A stretch of DNA of 64,000 bases from Zantedeschia hybrid cultivar (taxonomy: Eukaryota; Streptophyta; Magnoliopsida; Alismatales; Araceae): the NCBI GenBank assembly GCA_030544215.1, contig JARZZO010000014.1, forward strand, positions 41,693,734 through 41,757,733, written 5' to 3'. Of the stretch, positions 25,001 through 40,000 are shown piece after piece. The notes beneath the pieces are model-generated. The model was given only the letters and a program-made list of their open reading frames with translations. It was not told the origin of the DNA and made no database searches. Each line of letters starts with the position of its first letter. Positions within the stretch are counted from its first letter, which is position 1. Position numbers and translations under genes: made by a program.

Positions 25001-28000
25001 AGGAGGGCACGTGGATGGGGTGGAGAGTGGCCTTAGGGAGTTTATATAGACCCCCTAAGGCCCAGACTGGCTGTTGGGTTGATTCGATACAGGGATCGGC
25101 CGATCCGTCCAATCCTACCCTGATCCTACGATCCCTATTAAAGAATGGCAAAGCGATATCAAGAACAGATCAGACTGGCCCGAATCCAATCCATGTCGAC
25201 CTAGCACACCATGTCTAAACCCCAACTACACCCTTAGCCACCTCATCCAGGATTGGTGTGTCACGTACTCCTCACTGGATGTTGGTGTGCCCATCCTTCT
25301 GTACTCTCATCTCAAGTCCATCTCAACCTCCTCATCTACCTGCACCTGCCACCTCGCCACCCTCTGCCACATCTATGCCTTAGCTAGGAATCTAACAAGG
25401 ATTGTGTTAATAGTTATTTTTTACATGACCTTTATCTTTTGATTTATTAAATCGTGGGAATCATGATTTCCCAGTATTTGGATGCGAAAGTATGGTTTGG
25501 ATTCGCAACACAACTAAAGTGACATGGACACAATTTATGCATGTGCGTTGACTTACCAATAAGAAGGATCATGAGGGTCTGTTAAATTAAAACTCTTTCC
25601 ACCACTTCGCGGATCGGCATTGAATACATCCTGTTGCAATAGGAAAACCTCTTTAAAAAAGCAAAGTTTCACTTTCTAAGATGGCTTATGCAGTGCAAAA
25701 GTTGTCGCTCTGGTCTCTCAATTCCTCTCACATATTCCCTATCGAGAAGCTTGAAGTTCAGCCAATGACTCCCACATTATTAGAAAATTTTTATCAAAAA
25801 AACTATTCACAAGTATTATTCATGGCACTCTCACGAGTTATTGTTCGCCAATGCTGTTCATCAACACTGTTCACAGATCACAAGTGGGCCCCACCATGCA
25901 TCGGGTCGATTTTGAAAGATTTGACTGCAAAATGACTCATTTGTTTGATAAAAAGATTATCGCACGCATATCCATGCACAATGTTTATGTAGTCAAGATA
26001 TGAAGTATAACTTGAAATATGGCGTGCGACATCATTGAGTGCTTGGGACGTATTCATACGTCGCAAGGTGGCTGCAGCATATCCAATGGATACTTGAGAC
26101 GTATACAAAGCCCCCTCCTTCAAATACCTTAGAGAGAGAGAGAGAGTGAAGAGTTGTGTATTTCCAACTATCTCCAACCCATTTACAAGGAAGTATAAGG
26201 GGTGTATATATAGAGCTTTACATCCAATGAAAAGGTGCCAAATGGCAGCCTACAATTGGCCCTTGGAGGTGGGCCTAGTTTAGGTGACAACACCCCATTG
26301 GTTGAAGCTTGGTCTTCCCACGATTGGCCCACTTGTCAATGACGAGGCACAAGGTGGTGATGACATGGCGAGGATGACAAAGCGAAGGTGATCCACTTGA
26401 CTCTTCATCGTTGGTCCATGTAGGCTTAAGTGGCGCTCATTTGTATTATTATTTTCTAACAGAAAATATTTTTTTCTGCAAGGGAAAATGGGCCAAAGGC
26501 GAAGCATACGTCGCAGGGAGGCCATGACGTGGTTGGGGAGGGGATGCAGCCCCTCGGGGGCTGCTGCATCCTATGGGTGGCAACACCTAGGGCGGCGGCC
26601 TCCAATGCTGCTGCCTGGGGCAGCAGTTTGGGGGTTGTTTGGGTTTTTTCCCCTCCCCATTTTCTGATTTTTTGGGTGGTTTTGTGATTTTATGATTTCT
26701 TTTTGTTTTTTCAGGGAATTTATATATATTTCCTCAAGAAATTTAGTAAAAGCCCCCCTTGGTTTTAATTAAATACACCATGGCCTTTTAATTTTTCTTG
26801 AGAAAAATTTCTGCCAACAAATTGCTTCCATCATATCCACCTTGGAGAATTGTGCTGCCTTTCTCTCCCTAACCTTCAAGAGTGCCTCAGCAGTAGGAAT
26901 AGCAATGGAAGCCTCGACACATCCATGGTGTCAATGCTACCACTGTCAGAGCAAGAGAGTGCATCTATGGCTCGCCCACACAGCCTGCCGGGTCTGTCAA
27001 CATCCAAGTATGTGTTTGTATGAGAAAGGGAGGAGACAATTTTTTTCTAATTTTCAACAAAGGAAAAAATAGTAAAGTCCTTTATTAACTAACATTGTTA
27101 AGTGACTCTTGAAAACCTATATATAGGATAATAATTCTTATTATTATGGAGGGAAAATGTCAAAACATACCCCACTACACAATTTGAAAAACAAAAATAA
27201 CCTATTCTTTTTTTATTCTTTTGGTCCTTATAGTCAGGTTATCACTGTAAACTTTAAATAAACATCAGCATAAGTTTAAACTACTAGTGTTTCAAGTTAG
27301 TGAGCATAAACTATCTCACATAACGTAATATCATAAAATTATAACTTAATGTCTGAAAACTATGGTTCTAGTTATATTAATATTTTTGTAAGATACATAT
27401 GTACCCTTCTAGCGTGGCAAAGGTGCTGCTTGGATAACAGGGGACATGGGACCATAGGACCGGCAAGAAGTTATGGTGGATGGGATTGTATACTACTATT
27501 TAAGCACTTTGGGGCAAGGATGGCAGTACCGGTACCGGTATCGGTGGGTACCGGTACCGGTACGGTACCGGCCGGTATCGGCCCGGTACCGGTGCTGGCC
27601 GATACCGGTACGTACCGGCCGGTACGTACCGGTATCGGCCGGTACTGCCAACCATGCTTTGGGGGGAGCGGAACCTTTGTATCTTCCACAAACCTTTGGA
27701 GCAACTTGTCTCCATTGCTGATCAGGTTACGGCATGGGTGATCAAGGAATTCCGGATCGTATCGGGTCCCCGAATCGGGACCCGTCGATCCCGATCTGAC
27801 CCGGATCGGATCGGCCGATCCAGATGAAGTCTGGCCAGTCCGACTCGGCCAGATTAAAAAATAATAAAAAATTTAAAAAATCAGAAAAAATCAGGAAAAA
27901 AAAAAATCAGAAAAAATTACATACATATTATTCAATTGATGTATAATAAGAATGAATGCAATTCATGTACATCCATAAAAAACCCTAAACCCTAAAACCC

Positions 28001-31000
28001 TAAAACCCTAAACCCTAAACCCTAAAACCTTAAAACCCTAAACCCTAAACCCTAAAACCCTAAAACCCTAAACCCTAAACCCTAAACCCTAAACCTTAAA
28101 CCCTTAACCCTTAACCCTTAACCCTTAACCCTAAACCCTAAACCCTAAACCCTTAACCCTTAACCCTTAACCCTTAAACCCTTAAACCCTAAAACCCTTA
28201 ACCCTTAACCCTAAACCCTAAACCCTAAACCCTAAAACCCTAAAACCCTAAACCCTAAACCCTAAACCCTAAACCCTAAACCCTTAAACCCTTAAACCTT
28301 AAGGGGGGGATCGGGACCGGCCCGAACCGGACCAGATCGGGTCCGGACCGGCCGATCTGGTCCGGTTCGGGCCGATTTTGGCCGTTTTTTTTTTTTTTTA
28401 AATCGGTGGGGGGGAACAGTGAAATCCCTCCCGAATCGGATCGGAACCCGCCGATTCCGCAATCCATGTGGGTGATTGGCTTGGGTGGCTTGACTATAAC
28501 TGTTCATCGATTCGGATCGGAATCGGCCGATTCCGCAATCCATGTGGGTGATTGGCTTGGGTGGCTTGACTATAACTGTTCATCCCTTTTGGATATTCTT
28601 TACCTTTTAGAGGTCATAATAGTTTAGTGAAGGTACTTTTTATAGGGGCTGCAATTTTTTTAAATATGGGACTTTTTCTGAGTGAGTTGGATGTATATGA
28701 TGGTAAATTTTTGGGGCATGGTATACTTTTCTTTTATCATTTATACACCTCCTTTTCTCTAATACATTGTGCTATGCACTTTCCAAAGAATATTGTAAGA
28801 CTAACTAGATGTTTCTCCAAAATTAACAAACCTATAGATTACAGATCATTTAATGTTTAAGAATTGGGCTAGGTACTGTTCCTTATTTTGTTCATTCTTC
28901 TTTATCGTTGCTGTTGAGATCAACAGAACTCAAAGTGTTCCATTTAGAATGACTGTATCACTTGAGTGCCAATGGTAATTCAGTCCCAATTCCATAATTC
29001 CTATCATGGGCATTAATTTATGAAAAATGTTTCATTATAATTACTCGTAAAAGAGAATCATGCCTACAGTTCCTATCTTGATCATAATAGACTTTAAATG
29101 GATAAAATATGCAGAAACTTTTAATGCTCTATCCCACACTTTTCTTGCCTGTTAAATCTGACTTAACCTGATGGCCTCCTAAAAACAGCCACTGGTTAGA
29201 GGAAAGAGTCCTGTGTGGGCCCACAGGGTGGTATCTCCTGCAGAGTGCTGGGTGGCAATCCCACCCAAAGCAGCACTGGGCCATCAGATTGAGGACCCAG
29301 CATTAGCATGTAGCATAGAACATTCGCATTGGGCTGGGATCCAGGCACCATCCATGCTTCCTTTCTCCCCAGCAAACCATCCCCACCCCATCAATTTGCA
29401 GCGCTGAATGCTCCACAACATATTGGGAGGGGCACGCTACCAACACCTATGATGACCATTCATGCAATTGGATAATTAAAAACTTGGTAACAAGAAGTTT
29501 TTCTGTTTCTTGGTCCTAGGAAATTCATATTATATACATATATATATATACTATATATATATATATATATATATAGTATATATATATACACACACGTACA
29601 TGTATGTGTACATACTTATGTGTGCACATATGTATGCATATGCTTCAATGCCTGGGTGCGTACATATAAGCATATAGGGGACATGTCACATAAATGTCCC
29701 ACCTTGCTCATTCTTTCTTGTTTCATTTCTACTCTATGCACATTGTAGTCCTGCATCTCCCCATTTATGCTGTTCAAGTTCCTAAGGTTCCCAAATGAGC
29801 TTGTTAGTCCAGAAACTTTATTTCAAAATTTCTTGGGTTCAAAAAGAGTTAATGCAGCAAGGGTGTTATGGGATATAGTTATACAATAGCACTGTAATGT
29901 TACTAGAGGCCTGAATCTAGACCATGGATTCAGGGCATGACAAGTTCTAGGAGACTACCTCAGCTTTATCCCAAGTACATATTAGAGGCTACCTAAGTCC
30001 AAACATCGTTACAGTAGTAATAATTTCCAGTGAATCCATAGTTGCTTGGGTTAAATTCAATGGATAGTTGTTGAAGGGTCAGTGATGCTTCTGTTAGGTC
30101 GGCCATCCTAGTCTTTTCATAACTTCTCTAGGAAGACATTAGTAATCAGTGATGCTTCTGTTAAAGTAAGTCATCCTAGTCTTTTCACAAATTCTAGGGA
30201 GACATTATTTAAGCACTAATGAACAAAGCCAATTTAGTCAAGCCATTTCAACAAAGGGAGAGGAATTGGACACTGCAGGAAGGGAAAAGAGACAATAACC
30301 TCCATCGAGTGTTCGAAACCTGCGTTATGGTAAACGAGGAATATAAAACTGGCAAAACCGTATGTTGCACTTGTATTTTGGAACATAAAAACACGTATTA
30401 AATTTGATATTGCCTCTAATGGATGAAATATGAATGAGCAAAATGAAAACAATAAGACATTCTATTTGTCTTTTTAAGGAAAAAATGTACCGTCAAAAAC
30501 ATGCTCAATTATAATTGAGGAATCTTCCACTATGTCTTGCTGGAGTTTGGGTGTCAAACAAAAGGCAATTGAGGAATGGCATTGGCTCACTTGAAAATGA
30601 GTATACATCAGCGACTCATTTTGATTCCTTCATAAATTTAATGCAAGCATCCTCAAATATGTCTGTATGTTATCCTTTTGATAATTTGGTTATGCAGCTT
30701 ATGCTCTTTTGAATAAGTCAAGGTAAGCATTTTGCTGCAGATAAAACATCAAAAAGAACATTCTAGAGAAAAATAAAGGGATAGTTTCATACTAACCACT
30801 CTTGTTTCTTGAATTTAAAAAATACCGTGTTTACCTGCACATTAACTTGCATTCCCTCCTAATATGTAGACGATTTATCCCAAAAACAAATTATAAGCTA
30901 TCAAATTACTTGAGAAGTAAGACATACCACATAAGCAAGTGAAACCAAGTCAAATGTATTGGGAGGCAAGCCTGTCTCTTCACCGTTTGCATGGATCCAG

Positions 31001-34000
31001 GTAATTCGCTTACTTGTAGATCCTTTTTTGTTTTCTTTGAATTGTGCAACAGAAAGAAAATATGGTGACAGATCTAGTCCCTGTAAATAAATGTTTGCAA
31101 AACAGGAAGAAGTTCTTACACATTACGAAAAATGAACTATGCTTAATCTATTATTAACTAAAGCAAGAAAGAAGCAACAATTGATCACCCACTTCGCTAT
31201 GTATAGAACCAAGGCGTCAGATTTAAATTACAATGGAACCTTCTATGACTAAAACTAGTTAACAACTACTTTAAAACATCTTAATTCTGAAAAATCCACA
31301 TGTGGTAGAGTCAATATTCATATTGATTTTTTTTCTAATACCTCACCTATAGTCATGATGATGGTCAAAGATGAATATCATGTAATTTTAACTGTTTTTC
31401 CTTTCTCTTGGGGATAATAATGTCTGTCTACATGATTCAAATTCTGACATAATGTCTTTCAAAATAATCTTTTTATGCAATACTTGATCTTTGAAATTCA
31501 TGTTGGGAAAGCCTTACGCCCCTATTTGCTGTAGGGAAGATTATCCCTCATGTCTGGCTTGTTCTGTCATTCATCAGTTTTTCGTCCGGCAAAAGACATT
31601 TCAGAAAAAGGAAATGTTTTTGCACAAGGGTGGGATATCCAACCCATTTTTCTTTTATTCAAGGTGAAGCCTCAAATAGAAATCACCCGGTTATTCTGCC
31701 TTTTGACAAAGTACTCCACCCTCCAAATATTCCGGTTACCAAACAGTATTTTAGCAGCCATAACCGGATGACCTTCAATCCACTTATTCCATAGCAAAAT
31801 GGGGGCTAAAGAATAGAAACAGTATGGGAGCTAGCTTGAAAGGAGTACATCAGGGACATCTTGAGGAGATCATGGTGGAGCTTGAAGGGTTAAATTTACA
31901 TGAAGGTTCCCATTTTGGATCTAGATGTAAGACCTTTGGTGGGGTTATTTCCCCTAGAAGTAGTACGCATAGTTAGGTTTCCATGCTCTGTACAAGGATT
32001 CATGTTATGAAATTAGTGTGCGTAATGAATTCTACGTTTTCACATGCTTTGTATGCTTTGTGTGACCTTGGGCAAGGTTTTACATGATCAATTTTCCGCT
32101 ACATGATTAAGGGGTAAAGATGAGACATGCGTGTTAATACCAATGTTGTTTTCATGAAGAATTCCCTAAATTAACTTTAGGCTTATCATGCATATGTTCT
32201 TCAATGCTTTTCCACATGTTGAGACACTCTACAACACGTTCTCAGAGGATAGGTTCCTTAAAACATGAAGAGTAAGAGAAGTATTTCTGTCATTTTGGGG
32301 AATGTATGAAAACATGTCATCATAAGCCAATGACTCCTTAAGAATGTTTTAGCCCTTATCTGACACATGCTTCAAATAGGATTTGATGCATTCATGCACG
32401 CCCCATGCCCCAAAAAGGTCTCAGCCTGATTTGGCATGTATTTTAAGAAGGCGTCAAATTGAGCTGACAAAAGATACATTCACAAGCTCCAACCTAAAGC
32501 AAATTATCAAATTGGAAACTTAAGAAGTTTAAATTTCAATGATTTGCATGCTATGATGACATTTTGCACAAACTCTTGTGAGATTTTCCGTTGAGTTTTG
32601 AGTGAACTGGCATCACTTTACTATTGAGCAGGTCACATGATCTGTCCCTTGTTGACAAAGGACATCAGGTCTTGCTCCTTATGCTCTGTACCATACTCGA
32701 GGGACAAAGAACCATTTCCAGACAGAATATGAAGTCCACATTTACTACATGCAACCAGCTATAGGCACTGGATAGGATCTACTCAAGTGGACTTCTGATA
32801 AAGACCAGAACAACATAGTTGGAGCTGTGTCCAAGTCCTTTTATCCATCTGTAGCAGTGACCAGAGATTTCTGTGGGGTGAATAGGCTATAGTTGAGTGA
32901 TTTAGCCAATGGGCAATAAAAAACATACCTGACTTTTCCACCATTGGTTTCGTGGTTATTCCTGTCACTTTGGAGAATGGAATGGTTAGTAATGGTCAGA
33001 GGGGCAACCGACTATAACATGATATGATGGGCCAGATACAATTATGATTCACAATATGGTTCAACATGGGTCAGACTGTGGCCCATAACCCATTTAATGA
33101 TATTTAATATGTTATATCACTATTGAACATTATAAACACTGCAAACAATTGAGCATGAATCAATGGCAATAAGAGGTAACTGACTCAAAGAATTGTGGAA
33201 TGTGTTTCATGACCTTCTTACTTGTTTTACCATTTCATGTGAGTTATTATCTGCTTGTGGATGAATTATGATGCATGTGGATGTCGTGATGAATGAAATA
33301 TTGCGATTGATGGTGAAACTAAAAATTAATAATCATTAATCAAGAGAGTGACGAAAACTATAAAATGCATGTGTTATATTAAGTGTGGGGTTTGTGGTAA
33401 GGAGTACATGGTCCTTGCTAATTTCAAAAGCGAGACTTGTGAATGTCTCTGGAGTCTAAGACTCTCTACAAGTGATATTCTCACTGGGTGACATGCAGGG
33501 CTCTCTCTCGGCACTTTTGTTTGAGAGTTCCTTGTTGAGGTGGCCAACTACCTAGAGTTGTAGCTCTTTCTTGTTGGGATATGTGCTTGTATATTCAACC
33601 AAGATGTGATGTTCTCTTGGTGCACTGGAGTTCTATTGCCCCTTAGTTCTGTATTGGTGCAATGTTTCATTATCATGGGTTCATCTATGCCTCCCAGATT
33701 ATGTTTCACGATGGACCTGGTTCCAGGCGACAATCGAAGACACAAAAGGATGCAAAGCTTTGAATTATCATGGATCTTAGGTTGCCATAGGTGGTATTAG
33801 TCTAGCAGAGTATGCATGAAACAGAAATAAGATGATCATGATCAAGTACAAGTCCAGAGTAGAGAGTACATAGCAGCAAGATCACCTTTGATAATATGGG
33901 ACAGTGTTACACTTTATGTCATTACAACTTACAAAAGCCTAAAATTTGAGCACATCCTGTATAGTTATATTTTACTTTTGTTTGCTTTTTCTGTATCACA

Positions 34001-37000
34001 AGTTAATTCAATGTAGGGCCATCCTATTCTGATTTAGACACATCCCTAGCATACATATAAGCTTTGTCTCTTAAGCCCTCTTTGACTTCTCATGACTAGC
34101 ATGTTGTTCTGTGGTTCTGCCTCTATCAACCTAAAAAAGATACCATGGCTATGCTTTCCACTCATCTATGCTGACAGGAATAAAATAGTATTAAGATGAC
34201 TGATACCAGTAAGAAATGCCATGCTACCAACAAGATTTTCAACTTATCAAAGGTTCTATGAAGATTTCCATGAGGATTAATCATTCCCTACTTACTGTGA
34301 CTTTAGCCGATGGAAACTTCTCAGCAAGACAGCGTGTACTGAAACCTATGGAACAGCCAATATCTAAAATATCATTGATAACATAATTTCCTGAATGTTG
34401 TAGGATGTGATGTTCAATTGCCTGAAGCCACTTTCCACGCACAATCTTATTTGCTTCATCAATTGAAGCATCTGGGACTGCTCTTTTTGCAATTGCCATG
34501 GTTGCAGCTTCTGCCTCTGCAGCAGCCTGCCATTAAAAGTCTTATAAGGTTTTCCTCTGCTAACATTATTCTAAATGAAACTCTAACGGCTTTTTCAAGT
34601 TTGCTATGTAACATGGGAACCATTGTAAAAAAGATGTTCAAGAGCAAACAACTCCAGGCCTAAAGAAATATTAAGATTAGTGAAATCCCACACCTTCGGA
34701 CATCTTTTTGCATAATGTTCAAAGCCAAATTTCTGTTTTGAGTGCAAAGAAACAATGCAAATTAAATCCAACAAAAACCATGGATAAAAGATGCAGTAAC
34801 AAATATATGCATGACTATATGGACATTTTAAAGATTAGCTGTCAATAAATCTTTAGCATATACCAATGTGCTGTCATCATCCTCCCACCACTTCAGCATT
34901 GGACTGGTTTAGGCACAAAACATCCACTTCCTAAGGCGAGCATTGTGTGGTCAACCAAGATCACCGACTAACTTGAAGTGGACTTTGGGGTCTGTTTATG
35001 CAGGAAGGCCATATGCTTTGGAAGGCCGTAACTTTGAGATGTAGGCAAAGTTTCTAGCCAACCTCCAACCTAATATCAACCTGTCTCTTCCATGCATAAA
35101 CCTGACAAACAACAGTTGAGAAGCATGGGAGGAATGCCCTTTTCAATCTCACAGTCCTTTGATGGTACTAATCAGTTGGTAGTAAATCCACTGAGTTATA
35201 AAGATCTGAAGACATACATATATGTATAAGAACAATAAGAATAAGAAATAAAGAAAATGAACAGAGAAAAAGACCTAGATTAGAAGAAAGAAACCACAAA
35301 TAGAGAAATAAAGCGAAACATGAGAAATAATAATTATATATTCATGGCGGGAGGCAAGTTTGGCAACAAGGGATTCGCCTTATTAGCCTTAAATGCCTAG
35401 ATCAGTACTCAGGCATTTGAAGCGACGTGTTTTCTCCCATAAACCAGCATGAAGGAGAAAATGACAATAAGAGGAAAATAAAGAAAACATTAAGGTAAAG
35501 ATACGTAAAATTTTGAGAAACACTAATCATGTCCAAGAACATGTAATACCAATTTGTATAAACCATTGATAATAAGTAGTGCATGGCCTTAGGAATCACA
35601 AAAATATGAAAAATGTGACAACATGTAAGAGAAAAAGGATATTGGGCATTGTTAAAAAAGCACTAGCCATTTTGGAATAATTAAGAATAAAAAAAACAGT
35701 ACAAAAGTGATACCACATACTTAAAAGATACAAGCATTTGGCATAGACAACTTTAGGTGAGTACCTAGGTGAGTGATGTGAACATGAGGTAAGGTGAGGC
35801 ATTTTTGGCTCGCTTCACCTTGCTTCAATGCCTAGGCAAGCGAGGCAATTACCTTTGATAAGATAGTCATATATACACAATCTGTATGTCAATCTTGAGG
35901 CTTTGGGTCAAGCTATAGTCTTCCATCTTCCTTCATTACCCTAAAACTAACTCTTTGAGTATCCTTTCAGATCCATTTTTCTGTTCCAATCCAAGTCCTT
36001 CATGATACCTCATCCTAGCTTCTTCCCTTCCAAGTTGTATCTCTTAATTGTTGCCACCCAAATATGAGCTTTAACATGATGAAAAGTCTCAAGCATAGCT
36101 CCATTCTTGTAAATTCCACTCGGGACACAGTCTTCTACTAATATCTATGTTTTATGACCCTATCTCTTGGAGCCTTACCACCAGAAGATAGCGTAGTGTA
36201 TGTTCTACTCACAATTTGTTCACGCATACCTTCTTAATTGCCCAACATTTTTCCTATACAGCACATCAAGCAATGTGCATATAATGTCTTGGAACCAAAT
36301 ATTTATAGGGGCTAATGCACCAAAAAATGCCATAAAATTGAAAAAAGTTTTGGGTCGTCCAGGCCCAATATTTCTGTAGAGAAACAAGAAGAGGAGGGGA
36401 AGAAGGAGGCGGCAGCGGACAGAGAGAGGAAGGGTAAGACAGCAACACAATACACAGCCGACCTATACTTTTCATTAAAAAGTTATTCGTTGGGTTACAA
36501 AATTACAAGGGACTAAAATATCCGCGTCCATAATAACATATGAATACCCTTACAAACACTAAAAATTATAATAACACACACAAAGACTAAACTACCCTTT
36601 ACTACACTCCCCCTCAAGTTGAGCATAGATATCAGCCATGCACCGCTTGGACAATAAAGAAGTAAAAAGATCCTTGGACAACCCCTTAGTAAAGACATCA
36701 GAGAGTTGATTAATAGATCGAACACATGTAAGGCAAATCTCTTTAGAATCCAGCTTCTCCCAAATGCAATGGTGATCGATCTCAGTGTGTTTTGTTCTAT
36801 CGTGCTGAACTGGATTATTAGCGATGATGATGGCAACTTTATTGTCACAATAGAGGCGCATCGGAAGATGAACTTAGACTCCAAGATCTTGAAGGAAAAG
36901 CTTCAATGATAGCATCTTTGTAATACCATGTGCCATTGCACGATATTCAGCTTCAGTACTAAAGTGACCACATATAGTCTATTTCCTACTTTGTCAAGTA

Positions 37001-40000
37001 ACAAGGTTCCCACCAAAAAATAGAGAGCAGACAGTGGTTAACAGCCTATTATCTCGAGAACTAGCCCAATCTACATCTGTAAAGCCGTCAACATTCCGAT
37101 GAGCAGCCTTAGTGTACAACAATCCTTTACTAGGGCAAGATTTGATGTAACGCAATACTCGCTCGATTGCCTGCTGTTGAACCCAAAAAAAAAAAAATTC
37201 ATATACAGATATGCAGATTTGCATTATATGAGCATGCATATATGACGCGTGCTCGCGTCGATGCAAAAACTCCCATGGGAGAATACACATGCATGAGCAT
37301 GACGATATGTCCATGAAGGACCATGTCATAAAAAATAAAATGCACGCCTATGATATAGGCGAATACTAGAAATCCATAAGGAACCACGGGCTCGCATTAC
37401 GAGGGCAGCGGGGCAAAAGATATACCTAGGCCACGAAGGCCTTAATCAGATCTCTTTTTAGGAGCCTGAGGCAGCCCCAAGTTGTTTGCTTCGGCTCCCG
37501 AAATCAGCGCCCGAACCGCCCTTGCAATGCTCGATATTGGAACCCGATGGGAGACCCCAAATGCAGCGATAAATGGGACCCCGAACGCTGCAAAACAAGG
37601 GTCAAAATCAGTCCCAAAATGGACTAAAATCTGTCCCGAAATGGGGCAAAATCAGTCCTAGAACTCCCCCAAAATGGCCCCGAAATGAAGGCCCAATGGT
37701 GGGGGAGATAGGCCCAATAAGCACCCCTATGGGTGGGGTCAAGATGAGGCCCAATAAGCCCCCAAATGGGCCCAAGTTCAGTCCCAAAAGTGGGCTGAAA
37801 TCTGTCCCGGAATAAAGAAAAATCAGTTTGGGAACTTACCCAAATCAGTCCCGGAACGAAGGCCCAATGTTGGGAAAGTCAGGCCCAATAAATAGCCCAA
37901 GGGAGAGACCCAAAAAAGAGGCCCAATAGGCACCCCTAACAGGCCAAAATCTGTCCCGGAATAGGCCCGAACCAGTCCCGGAATGGGTCCAAAACAGCCT
38001 CCAAGCTTGTCCGAAATGACCTCAAATGATGGCCCAATAACAAGGGAGTTTGGCCCAATGGATAGCCCAATAAGAAGGCCCAAATAGGGAGCTCAAATGG
38101 GCCCAAAACCAATCCACAAGAGGGCCTAAATCTGCCAAAAAGGGGGGGAAGAAATCCCAGAATTCCCAAAATGGCAAAAGAAGAGGAGGTGGACCCCTCT
38201 CTCCCATCCCCCTTATTTAAATAGGCTAAGAAGGGGAAGGAGAGAGAGAGAGGGAACCGGTGGGGGGAGCCCCCACCGGTTGGGAACCCCCCCCACCGGT
38301 TCCAAGAGGGAAACCGGTGGGGGGGGAGAGGAGTTCCCTCCCTCTCTTTCTCCTTTAAAAATTCAAAAAATGGGGGGAGGGGGTGTGTTTAATGGGGGGG
38401 TTTTAAATGAGGAATCTTAACCCCATTCACATGGGTTAAGAATCCCATGTGGAAACCCCATTTAAACCCCATCTTAAGCCCCCTTTCACACCTAGCCCAA
38501 GCATGAATTTAATGGGGTTAAACCCCTTTCACATTGGCCTAAACCCAAACCCCCAAAATCTGAAAAAGAATATCCCATTTAATGGGCCCCAAAAAGCAAC
38601 AAAGAGAAGGAAGTGGGGAGGGGAACACCCCCCACCGGTTGTGGGAAACCGGTGGGGAGATCCCCCCACCGGTTCCCAACCGGTGGGGGGGGAAGGGGGC
38701 CATGGCCGGTGGCCATCCCCCCCCCATCGGCTGGAACCGGTGGGGGGTGCCCACCTTTCCCCTTCCCCCTCTTTTGCTTGTTCGCTCTCACCCTCTCTTG
38801 CCATCTATTGGCCAATGGGGAATAAGAAAATGAAAATGGGGGAGGAAAGAGACTCCAACCGGTGGCTCCCCCCACCTTGCTCCATCCGGTGGCTCCCCCC
38901 ACCGGGCCTAAAATTGGGTCTATAAATAGGACCCCAAGGGTCCCCAAAAAAAAAGACACACAGAGGGATACACAAGGCACACCACAAGTGCACCCTATAA
39001 GGACACAAGCTGCCCACATATAGGGAGATTGTGGTGAAATTGAAGAGGGAGAGTGCTGCCAATTGAAGACCAAATTCGGGTTTTCTTAACCCGGATTTGC
39101 TGCGAAATTAAGGAGTTCTTTTCGTCCCGGAGAGCTCTCTCCTAAGGTTCTATCCTAAGGGGAAGCTCTGCCGAATTTTATTTGTAAAACGGTCTTATTA
39201 TAAGGCGAAATGCTGCCGAATTAATTCTGTGCCCATGTGTGTATCATTTAAATTTTATAATTATCATATTTTTAATAATATACATATGTATATAGTTTTC
39301 TAAAGCTAAAAATTTGAATGCACCTTCAACCTAACTCCTAACCTCACCCCTTAAACAAATAAAATATGAATTCAGAAAATTGTATAAAAATTATAACTAA
39401 ACCCAAAAAGGTAATTTATAATTAATTAATCGATAAAAATTCGGGAAATCAATTAAAAAAAATCAGGAAAAACCAGTAAAAATCAGGAAAACCCATAAGA
39501 AAACAGTAAAAATCTGTGAAAAATTATAATAAATCCAGATAACCACATATGAACAATTAATTAATTAATTAATTAAATTAAATAAATAAATCATAAAAAT
39601 GAATAAAAATCAGTAAAAACAGTAAGAAATCAGAAAGTAAAAATCTGAAAGAACATAAACCATTCATGAGGAACGCAATACGTAAATATAAAATTACCAA
39701 AATACCCCTATGTGTAATATTTACATATATAACCCCGAAAACCCTAAAAATCATATCATGAGTAAAATCTCTCACCAATATCCTCAATATCAAACCTTAA
39801 AACTTGATAACCCCGTTTAAGGGAAAATTACAAAAAACCCCTCATACCTTTAAAATTGATTTTATAACCCCCATAGAGTGTGGAACCTTTATAAATCCAC
39901 CCTACATATACTTACAAATTGTCATGCTCTCGCAAGGCGCCCATAATTACATAAAAGCCCCTCAAGGTGTAAAATTACAAAAAAGTCCCTGTAAGGCTAA

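Noticed and set aside
27985..28304. A true chromosome end or centromeric telomere block
   Set aside because: The array is only about 320 bp, is degenerate, and is enclosed by a hAT with a perfect target duplication.
29530..29601. Possible CRISPR-like or satellite array
   Set aside because: It is a simple AT/AC microsatellite with no spacer structure.
34694..34732. A 39-bp exon-like segment (KFGFEHYAKRCPK) with AG and GT borders in phase with the methyltransferase
   Set aside because: The exon at 59688-59737 already joins in frame to 34526 and gives the expected NLSW...AAAEAEA continuity; inserting 13 residues there has no motif support. It could be a cryptic or alternative exon.
38449..39073. 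Several open frames on both strands in the 3.3-kb LTR
   Set aside because: Proline/glycine-rich products come from ccaccggt and ccccc repeats; they are shadows of the subrepeats.
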